Positions 1 through 5,346 of a stretch of 14,067 nucleotides of DNA are shown one piece after another. The notes beneath the pieces are model-generated. The model saw only the letters and a program-made list of their open reading frames with translations, made no database searches and was not told the origin of the DNA. Source of the stretch: SCRT01 sp036379455 (GTDB lineage: Bacteria; Pseudomonadota; Gammaproteobacteria; Nevskiales; Nevskiaceae); contig DASVGQ010000046.1 in the NCBI GenBank assembly GCA_036379455.1, positions 1-14,067 of the forward strand, written 5' to 3'. Position 1 is the stretch's first letter. Each line of letters begins with the position of its first letter. The position numbers and the translations under genes are program-made.

Positions 1-459
1 GGAACGGGACTGCTTGGTCGCCCGATCGGTGGCGCGCGAGACGGTCTCGAGGTCGGCCAGCGCGAGCTCGGTGTCGATCGTCGCGACGTCGCGCAGCGGG
101 TCGACGCTGCCGCTGACGTGGACCACGTCGGGGTCGTCGAAGCAGCGCACGACGTGCGCAATCGCGTTCGTCTCGCGAATGTGGGACAGGAACTTGTTGC
201 CGAGGCCTTCACCCTTGGAGGCGCCCGCGACGAGCCCCGCGATGTCGACGAACTCGACCGTGGCCGGGAGGATCTTCTGCGGATGGACGATGGCCGCCAG
301 CGCCTCGAGGCGACCATCCGGCACGCCCACCACGCCGACGTTCGGGTCGATGGTACAAAACGGATAGTTCTCCGCCGCGATCTGCGCTTTGGTCAGCGCG
401 TTGAAGAGCGTCGACTTGCCCACGTTGGGCAGCCCGACGATGCCGCACTTGATTGCCAT
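1..459 (-). CDS. ychF: YchF/OLA1-family GTPase/ATPase, N-terminal part (runs off the left edge)
   Basis: The first 153 residues of a YchF protein are present; the C-terminal part lies outside the window. The P-loop GLPNVGKST is at residues 9-17 and the switch II region VDIAGLVAGASKGEGLGN is at 71-88, both hallmarks of the Obg-related YchF/OLA1 family. These proteins usually prefer ATP to GTP and bind ribosomes; they have been linked to translation and oxidative-stress responses (family knowledge). The ATG at 457-459 gives the usual MAIKCGIVGLPNVGKS start and has a GGAA-type Shine-Dalgarno a few bases upstream. It lies 42 nt downstream of pth, in the pth-ychF order common in gammaproteobacteria, so it is probably cotranscribed with rplY and pth. 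Nothing looks broken in the visible part. Confidence 0.97.
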   Translation of the reverse strand, partial: MAIKCGIVGLPNVGKSTLFNALTKAQIAAENYPFCTIDPNVGVVGVPDGRLEALAAIVHPQKILPATVEFVDIAGLVAGASKGEGLGNKFLSHIRETNAIAHVVRCFDDPDVVHVSGSVDPLRDVATIDTELALADLETVSRATDRATKQSRS

Positions 460-501
460 CGCTTTCCGGATTCCGTCAGGTTCGGCGTCGCGGATGCGCC
501 G

Positions 502-1095
502 TCAGGGCGCGTCTGCGTGCGCGGTGTGGAGCTGCAGCGTGGCGCGGTCCCAGCCCCGCGTCAGCAGCACCTGCAGGGCGTCGTGGCCGGCCTCCATCGC
601 GGCGTCGAGCGCCTGGCGCTCGGCGCCGGTCGGCTTGCCCAGAACGTATCCGATGACTTCACCGCGTGCGGCGGGATGGGCGATGCCGATGCGCAGCCGG
701 AGATAGTCGGCGCCGATGTGCTGATGGATGCTGCGCAGCCCGTTATGGCCGCCGTGGCCGCCGCCGGCCTTGAGCCGCGCGACGCCGACCGGCAGGTCCA
801 GGTCGTCGTGCACGACGAGGAGCTCCGCGGGCCGCACCCGGTAGAAGGCCAGCAACGGCTGGACCGCTTCACCGCTGAGATTCATGAAGGTGTCGGGCTT
901 GAGCAGCAACAGATCCGCGCCCGCGAAGGTGCCGCGCGCGAGCTCGCCGTGGAAACGTTTCTCCTCGCGGAAGCGCACGCCGATCTCATCGGCCAGCCGG
1001 TCCACGAACCAGAAGCCCGCGTTGTGCCGCGTGCGCGCGTACTCGGCGCCGGGGTTGCCGAGGCCGACGATGGCCCGCAGCGGATAGCCAAGCAC
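502..1095 (-). CDS. pth: peptidyl-tRNA hydrolase
   Basis: Pth cleaves the ester bond of peptidyl-tRNAs that drop off the ribosome, recycling tRNA in the cytoplasm. The 197-residue protein has the normal length (E. coli 194). The family motifs are intact: GLGNPGAEYARTRHNAGF at 11-28, KPDTFMNLSG at 66-75, and HDDLDLPVG with GGGHGGHNGLRS at 96-122. By alignment with the E. coli enzyme (offset of four residues), the catalytic His is H24 and its partner Asp is D97; N14, N72 and N118 match the substrate-binding asparagines. The start is a GTG at 1093-1095, 21 nt after the rplY stop, with no clear Shine-Dalgarno; translation may depend on coupling to rplY. It sits between rplY and ychF, probably in one operon. 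Confidence 0.97.
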   Translation of the reverse strand: MLGYPLRAIVGLGNPGAEYARTRHNAGFWFVDRLADEIGVRFREEKRFHGELARGTFAGADLLLLKPDTFMNLSGEAVQPLLAFYRVRPAELLVVHDDLDLPVGVARLKAGGGHGGHNGLRSIHQHIGADYLRLRIGIAHPAARGEVIGYVLGKPTGAERQALDAAMEAGHDALQVLLTRGWDRATLQLHTAHADAP

Positions 1096-1116
1096 GGCCG
1101 CCGTCGGGTGCGCGGA

Positions 1117-1875
1117 CTACTTCTTGTCCTTTTCGGGCTTCTTGCCTTCCGGCTTGGCGGCGTCGGCCGCCGGCGCGGCGGCCTTGGCGGCATCCGTCGG
1201 CGCGGCGGCGCCTGCCGCAGGCGTTCCGCCGGCGGCAGCAGTGGCCGCAGCGGCGGCTTCGGCGGCGGCGGCTTCCTCGGCTTCCGCGGCCTCGATGGCG
1301 GCACGCGGAATCTGTACCGACACGACCGCCGGATTGCGGCCGTGCATGACGGCCACGGAACGCACCCCGGCCGGCAGCGTCAGATCCGAGACGCGCAGCA
1401 CATCGCCGATGTCCATGGCGCTGAGGTCGACGTCGATCTGCTCCGGCAGGTCCTTCGGCAGGCACTCGATCTCCACCTCGATGAGGTGGTGCTCGACGAT
1501 GCCGCCGTTGTTCTTCACGCCCGGGCAGACCGCGCCGCCCGTGAACTCGATGTGGACGCGCGAACGCAGCGCCTTGTCGGCGCGGACGCGCTGGAGATCG
1601 ACATGCAGGATCTGGTCCCGTACCGGGTGGCGCTGGAGGTCCTTGAGCACCACCTGCTCGCGCTTGCCGTCGATCTCGAGGTCGAGCAGCTGCGAGAAGA
1701 AGCCGCGCTTGCGCGTGTGCTTCATGAGCTCGTTGTGCGAGGCGGCGATCGAGACCGCCTCGCCGAGGCCTCCGTAGAGGATGGCCGGAACCTTGCCTTC
1801 GTGGCGCAGGCGGCGGCTCGCACCCTTCCCGTGCGCTTCACGTAGTTCGGCGTGAATGACGAACGACTGTTTCAT
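1117..1875 (-). CDS. rplY: 50S ribosomal protein L25 (bL25), long Ctc-type form
   Basis: bL25 binds 5S rRNA (loop E region) in the large ribosomal subunit. This is the long two-domain Ctc/TL5 type: an N-terminal 5S-binding domain (about 1-95; GKGASRRLRHEGKVPAILYGG near 16-36) followed by a beta-rich C-terminal domain (about 100-190). The predicted protein has 252 residues. Beyond about residue 190 there is a low-complexity tail rich in Ala that ends in a Lys-rich stretch (PEGKKPEKDKK). The ATG at 1873-1875 was chosen because it gives the conserved MKQSFVIHAELR start and has GGAG about 7 nt upstream; the frame stays open further upstream only through the promoter. It is the first gene of the rplY-pth-ychF cluster. 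The often-associated prs gene is not directly upstream here; instead a divergent yihY-like gene follows. Confidence 0.96.
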   Translation of the reverse strand: MKQSFVIHAELREAHGKGASRRLRHEGKVPAILYGGLGEAVSIAASHNELMKHTRKRGFFSQLLDLEIDGKREQVVLKDLQRHPVRDQILHVDLQRVRADKALRSRVHIEFTGGAVCPGVKNNGGIVEHHLIEVEIECLPKDLPEQIDVDLSAMDIGDVLRVSDLTLPAGVRSVAVMHGRNPAVVSVQIPRAAIEAAEAEEAAAAEAAAAATAAAGGTPAAGAAAPTDAAKAAAPAADAAKPEGKKPEKDKK

Positions 1876-1897
1876 GTACCCTCTCCGCGTGATTTCT

Positions 1898-1921
1898 GCC
1901 GTTTCCGCGACCAGAAACGGC
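1898..1921 (-). promoter_or_regulatory. perfect hairpin in the rplY 5' leader
   Basis: On the rplY sense strand, GCCGTTTC and GAAACGGC form a perfect 8-bp inverted repeat around an 8-nt loop (TGGTCGCG). It starts a few bases after the predicted transcription start and ends about 12 nt before the GGAG ribosome-binding site, so it would form within a leader of about 50 nt. There is no T-tract after it, so it does not look like a terminator. It could stabilise the mRNA or act as a control element; which of these is inference. Confidence 0.5.
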
Positions 1922-1932
1922 GCAGGGCGCGG

Positions 1933-1961
1933 ATTATAACGGCGCGCCGTGGCCGCATCAC
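1933..1961 (-). promoter_or_regulatory. sigma70-type promoter of rplY-pth-ychF
   Basis: A perfect TATAAT lies on the minus strand at 1933-1938, with a weak -35 GTGATG (1956-1961, three of six matches) at 17-bp spacing. The sequence just after the -10 is CCGCGCC, a GC-rich discriminator of the kind seen at stringently controlled ribosomal promoters. The predicted start is near 1926-1927, giving a leader of about 50 nt before the rplY ATG. Confidence 0.65.
1935..1940 (+). promoter_or_regulatory. possible divergent -10 element for the yihY-like gene
   Basis: TATAAC on the plus strand overlaps the rplY TATAAT on the other strand because the core TTATAA is its own reverse complement. A 17-bp spacer upstream leads to CAGAAA (1912-1917), a poor -35 with three matches. 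If used, it would start transcription of the yihY-like gene near 1947. The call rests on symmetry and position only. Confidence 0.3.
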
Positions 1962-2003
1962 GCCCTCGTACCGGCGGTGAGGCCCTGGCATCCATCCGGC
2001 GCG

Positions 2004-3335
2004 ATGACGATGAGCGACTCCTGGCTGGACCGTCTGCAGCGGAAGTGGTGGGCGCGGCGGCCGCGTTCTGCGCTCATCCGCGGCCCGTGGTGGGTGGGGG
2101 GCTATGCGCTGGCGCTGCTGCGCGACGTCGTGCAGGGCGAAGTGACGCTGCACGCGACGAGCCTCGTCTACACCACGCTGCTGTCCTTCATCCCGTTGCT
2201 GGCCCTGGCCTTCTCGCTGCTCAAGGCGCTAGGCGTCCACCACGGGCTGGATGCGCTGCTGGAAAACCTGCTCCAGCCGCTCGGCGCCGGCGGCGGCGAA
2301 CTTGCCCAACGGGTCGTGGGCTTCGTCGACAACGTCAAGGTCGGCGTGCTCGGCGCGCTCGGCGTGATCTTCCTTCTCTATTCGGCGATCTCGCTCATCT
2401 ACAAGACCGAGACCAGCTTCAACCGTCTGTGGGAAGTGGGCGGACGCAACCGCCTGCTGCAGCGCTTCGGCGAATACGTTGCCGTGCTGGTGGTGGCGCC
2501 GGCCGTGGCCTTCGCGGTATTCAGCGTCACGGCGTCGCTGCGCAACCAGCACGTGGTGGCGTGGATCCTGCGGTCCGGGCCGCTCGGCGATCCGCTGCTG
2601 TGGTTGTCCAAGGTCGTGACCTATCTGTTGATGGCGGCGGTGTTCATCTTTTTGTACGGCTTCATGCCCAACGCCCGCGTGCGGCTGCGCACGGCGCTCG
2701 TGGGCGGCCTGCTGACCGGTATCGTCTGGCAGACGGCCAGCGTGGGGTTCTCGAACTACGTTGCACGCGCTTCCCAGTACAACATCATCTACTCCGGGTT
2801 TGCGATCTTCCTGTTCCTGCTGCTGTGGCTCTACATCAGCTGGCTGATCGTGCTGCTGGGCTGTCGGCTGACCTTCTACCTGCAGTATCCGCGCCGGCTG
2901 CTTCCGCCGGTGGCGGTCGGTCCGGGCAGTCGCGCATGGGAAGGCCTCGCGCTCAACGCCTGCGCGCTGGTCGTACGCCGCTACCTGGCCGGCGAGCCGC
3001 CGATGGATGCGAGCCAGCTGGCGGTGGAGCTCGACGTGAAGGCGGCGGCGATCGAGCGGGCGCTGGCGCCGCTGGTGGCGGCGGAAGTGCTGGTGTGCGT
3101 CGCGCCGCGCCGGCAGTTCGTTCCAGCCCGCGATCCGGCCGGCCTGAGCGTGGCGGAGCTATGGCGCAGCGCCCGGGGGGCACAGCCCCCGGTTGCTGCC
3201 GCCGGGCCAGCCGAGGCCTTCATCCGCGAAGTGGAGGCACACCTGCCGACGGCGCCGAACCTGCGCGACTGGGCCACCGCCGGCGGGGAATCGCCGAACG
3301 ACCCCGCACGTGCCGAGGGCGTGCCCACCGACTGA
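2004..3335 (+). CDS. YihY/BrkB-family inner-membrane protein (UPF0761, 'ribonuclease BN-like')
   Basis: The 443-residue protein has about six hydrophobic segments (roughly 55-75, 113-135, 158-178, 202-221, 230-250, 264-288). Family hallmarks are ATSLVYTTLLSFIPLLAL (51-68), FNRLWEV (139-145) and the last-helix region with LLLWLYISWLIVLLG near 272-286. Homologues were once called ribonuclease BN, but that activity belongs to a different protein (RNase Z), so the function should be treated as unknown membrane transport or envelope role. Residues after about 310 form a cytoplasmic tail that may hold a winged-helix-like fold (MDASQLAVELDVKAAAIERAL, 334-354) and ends in a Pro/Ala-rich stretch. Starts at GTG 1977, ATG 2004 and ATG 2010 are possible; 2004 is chosen although its ribosome-binding site is weak. 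It diverges from rplY and converges on the phospholipase gene. Confidence 0.92.
   Translation: MTMSDSWLDRLQRKWWARRPRSALIRGPWWVGGYALALLRDVVQGEVTLHATSLVYTTLLSFIPLLALAFSLLKALGVHHGLDALLENLLQPLGAGGGELAQRVVGFVDNVKVGVLGALGVIFLLYSAISLIYKTETSFNRLWEVGGRNRLLQRFGEYVAVLVVAPAVAFAVFSVTASLRNQHVVAWILRSGPLGDPLLWLSKVVTYLLMAAVFIFLYGFMPNARVRLRTALVGGLLTGIVWQTASVGFSNYVARASQYNIIYSGFAIFLFLLLWLYISWLIVLLGCRLTFYLQYPRRLLPPVAVGPGSRAWEGLALNACALVVRRYLAGEPPMDASQLAVELDVKAAAIERALAPLVAAEVLVCVAPRRQFVPARDPAGLSVAELWRSARGAQPPVAAAGPAEAFIREVEAHLPTAPNLRDWATAGGESPNDPARAEGVPTD
3173..3192 (+). repeat. GC-only inverted repeat inside the 3' part of the yihY-like gene
   Basis: CCGGGGG (3173-3179) and CCCCCGG (3186-3192) are perfect 7-bp arms around a 6-nt loop. 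The repeat lies in the low-complexity C-terminal tail of the coding sequence. It could form a very stable mRNA hairpin, but no T-tract follows, so it is not called a terminator. Confidence 0.45.
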
Positions 3336-3338
3336 GCC

Positions 3339-3369
3339 GGCCGCGCGCCGCCGGTGTCGGATCGCGGCC
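3339..3369. terminator. weak hairpin between two convergent genes
   Basis: GGCCGCG (3339-3345) and CGCGGCC (3363-3369) are perfect 7-bp arms with a 17-nt loop, filling the 38-nt gap between the convergent yihY-like and phospholipase genes. No T-tract is present on either strand. Position favours a bidirectional transcription barrier, but the large loop makes the call weak. Confidence 0.3.
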
Positions 3370-3373
3370 CTTG

Positions 3374-5197
3374 CTAGAACAGCGCGACGGCGTGGTCGCC
3401 CGTGGGCTGGCCCTCGCGTTGCCCGGTCAGCACGTCATGCAGCGGTTCGAGCTGCTCCATGGCGTAGTCGTAGCTGCGCGCGACGATGTCGTCCATGCGC
3501 TTCCAGTCGAAGATGCCCACGCCTTCCAGCGGCATGCGCAGGTAGCAGTCAGCGCGCGCCGCGCGCGCGCGCACGCCGCTCTCGCTCGTCAGCGTGGCGG
3601 TCGCGAAGAGGATGCTGAAGAGGCTGATGCCGTCGTGCGACGCTCCGTGGCGCAGCAGCGCGGCAGGGTCGGGCCCTTCCACGTCCGGGACCGCCAGCGT
3701 CCCCGAGGTGCTGACATCCGACGCGATGATCGGACCGCGCCCGTAGGCCTGCATGATGTCGGTCGGCAGGCTGTTGACGACCGAGCCGTCGACGTGCAGG
3801 TCTCCGCGCCAGATCACCGGTGGAGCGATGCCGGGAATCGCCATGCTGGCGCCGACCCACAGCGCCAGTTCGCCCTCCGTGTGCGCAACGGCGGCGCCGC
3901 GCGTGAGGTTCGTGGTGACGCAGAAGAAGGGGCTGCGCAGCTGCTCGATCCGGCGTTCGCCGAACACTTCACGCAGCTGTGCCAGCAGCTTGTGGCCGCG
4001 GATGAGCGAGATGCGCGGCCACGTGTAGTCGTTGAGGTAGTTGTGCGCGACGAAGGTCTCGCGCGCCAGGCGCAGCGCTTCCTCTGGCGCGAAGCGGCAG
4101 GCGTGCAGCGCGGAGATGAAGGCGCCCATGCTGCTGCCGCCGCACAGGTCGACCGGAATATGCAGGCTGGCCAGCGCGCGCAGCAGCCCCAGGTGTGCGA
4201 AGCCGCGCGCGCCGCCGCCGCCCAGTACCAGTCCGAGCGCGCGGCCGGTCAGCTGGCGCGCGAGCGATTCGTAGTCCTGGGCCTTGTCGGGACGCACGAA
4301 GTAGTGCGTGCGGGTTTCGAGGCGGGCGAGCCAGCCGGCGACGTCACCCGGCGGCGCGCCCGCGTTGCGCTGGATGACCAGCACCACCTGCGTGGCATCG
4401 CGGTGGCCGAGCACTTCGTCGACCATCGGCGTCAGCGCCGGGCGATCGTGTGCCTGGGTGACGACGAGGATCCGGTCGGCCTGGCGCATGCAGCGACGCG
4501 ACCACACGTCGGCGCGATTGTTCGCCGCGTAGACGAGATAGCCGGTGCTGGTCTGGCTTTCGATGCGATCGAGATAGGCGATGAGGCTGCCGTTGGCGGC
4601 GCTGGCGCCGATCTCCGTCTGTGCGGCATCCGGGGAGAGGTCGAAGTCCACGCGGGCGGCGTTGATCAGCTGGGTGGGCGCCAGCGTCTCCAGCGCCGCG
4701 GTCAGGGCGTGCGCCGCCGCGTCGACGTCGACGCCGGGGTTGGCGGGGATCACCGCGAAGCTGCGGTGCTGGCGCGCGTTCGCGCGCTGGCGGTTGCCGC
4801 GCAGGCTCATCAGGCGCGTGACGGCCTTGCGCGTGATCGCCAGCAGCGCCGCCGGGTGGACGCGGATGAACTGCAGCAGTTCGCTGGCGCCGATGCGCAG
4901 GATCTGCGAGTCGCGCACCGCGCGCACGTTGGCGACGTAGCCGCTGCCTGACAGCAGGCCGATGCCGCCGATGGTCTCGAAGCGGCCGACGTCGAGCGTC
5001 ATGCGCTGCGCGCCGAACTCCGCGCGCAGGTGGCCGGTGACGACGATATAGAGCGCCCGCGCCGGATCGTGCTCGCGGCACAGCTCCTCGCCGCCGCTCA
5101 GGCCGAACTGCACGCACCGCCGCGCCAGTTCCTCCAGCGCCGCGCCCCGCAGGCTGCTGAAGAGATCGCATCGCACCAGGACTTCGCGTGCGTCCAT
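3374..5197 (-). CDS. patatin-like phospholipase with N-terminal cyclic-nucleotide-binding-like domain (NTE type)
   Basis: A 607-residue protein in three parts. Residues 1-125 form a cNMP-binding-like beta-barrel. Residues 145-315 form a Rossmann-like middle region with the family signature WSRRCMRQADRILVV (232-246). The patatin domain starts near 320: oxyanion loop GGGGARG (326-332), nucleophile elbow GSSMG (354-358, Ser356) and the Asp of the DGS motif (Asp470), which together give an intact Ser-Asp dyad. NTE-type enzymes deacylate phospholipids or lysophospholipids at membranes (family knowledge); the substrate here is not known. In the cNMP pocket the usual Gly-Glu reads GG and the phosphate-binding Arg is not found at its expected place, so ligand binding may be lost. 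The ATG at 5195-5197 is chosen because domain homology begins there; no Shine-Dalgarno precedes it. It diverges from plsB across 149 nt. Confidence 0.94.
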   Translation of the reverse strand: MDAREVLVRCDLFSSLRGAALEELARRCVQFGLSGGEELCREHDPARALYIVVTGHLRAEFGAQRMTLDVGRFETIGGIGLLSGSGYVANVRAVRDSQILRIGASELLQFIRVHPAALLAITRKAVTRLMSLRGNRQRANARQHRSFAVIPANPGVDVDAAAHALTAALETLAPTQLINAARVDFDLSPDAAQTEIGASAANGSLIAYLDRIESQTSTGYLVYAANNRADVWSRRCMRQADRILVVTQAHDRPALTPMVDEVLGHRDATQVVLVIQRNAGAPPGDVAGWLARLETRTHYFVRPDKAQDYESLARQLTGRALGLVLGGGGARGFAHLGLLRALASLHIPVDLCGGSSMGAFISALHACRFAPEEALRLARETFVAHNYLNDYTWPRISLIRGHKLLAQLREVFGERRIEQLRSPFFCVTTNLTRGAAVAHTEGELALWVGASMAIPGIAPPVIWRGDLHVDGSVVNSLPTDIMQAYGRGPIIASDVSTSGTLAVPDVEGPDPAALLRHGASHDGISLFSILFATATLTSESGVRARAARADCYLRMPLEGVGIFDWKRMDDIVARSYDYAMEQLEPLHDVLTGQREGQPTGDHAVALF

Positions 5198-5200
5198 GGC

Positions 5201-5213
5201 GGCTATCGTAGCC
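5201..5213. promoter_or_regulatory. short inverted repeat just upstream of the phospholipase start
   Basis: GGCTA-TCG-TAGCC is a perfect 5-bp inverted repeat ending four bases before the phospholipase ATG. On the minus strand it contains TACGAT (5205-5210), a possible -10 with four of six matches; if used, transcription would begin almost at the ATG, consistent with the missing Shine-Dalgarno. It may be an operator, a leaderless promoter or chance. Confidence 0.25.
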
Positions 5214-5295
5214 GTCGCCCGGATGCCGTGCCGATGCTCCGCAGGGACGCCTGCGGCCCGCCGTGCGGCACCGGCTGTCGCCGCACCCCATCCCG

Positions 5296-5301
5296 CATAA
5301 T
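5296..5301 (+). promoter_or_regulatory. candidate -10 of plsB
   Basis: CATAAT matches the -10 consensus at five of six positions and lies in the only AT-rich patch of the 149-nt divergent gap. It would give a leader of about 39 nt before the plsB ATG. No convincing -35 is seen at 16-18 bp upstream. The following bases contain GCGCGGC, again GC-rich. Confidence 0.4.
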
Positions 5302-5346
5302 TTGCGCGGCGGGAGCAGTACTTTCTGCGGACCACGGAGCATCCGG

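Noticed and set aside
118..1845. A 575-codon plus-strand open frame antisense to ychF, pth and rplY
   Set aside because: Three conserved minus-strand genes occupy this stretch, and the plus-strand translation has no recognisable domain.
1977..2003. Upstream GTG start for the yihY-like protein
   Set aside because: It adds nine residues without family similarity. The ATG at 2004 is preferred, although neither start has a convincing ribosome-binding site, so the choice is not firm.
3552..3576. Alternating GC tract that could form Z-DNA
   Set aside because: It encodes the Arg-Ala-rich stretch RARAARAD of the phospholipase and fits the base composition; nothing suggests a separate role.
1949..4951. 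A 1000-codon open frame on the plus strand running through the yihY-like gene and antisense to the phospholipase
   Set aside because: It lies out of frame in one real gene and antisense to another, both with clear family motifs. Its translation is Arg/Ala/Gly-rich with no recognisable domain. Long shadow frames are expected in GC-rich DNA.
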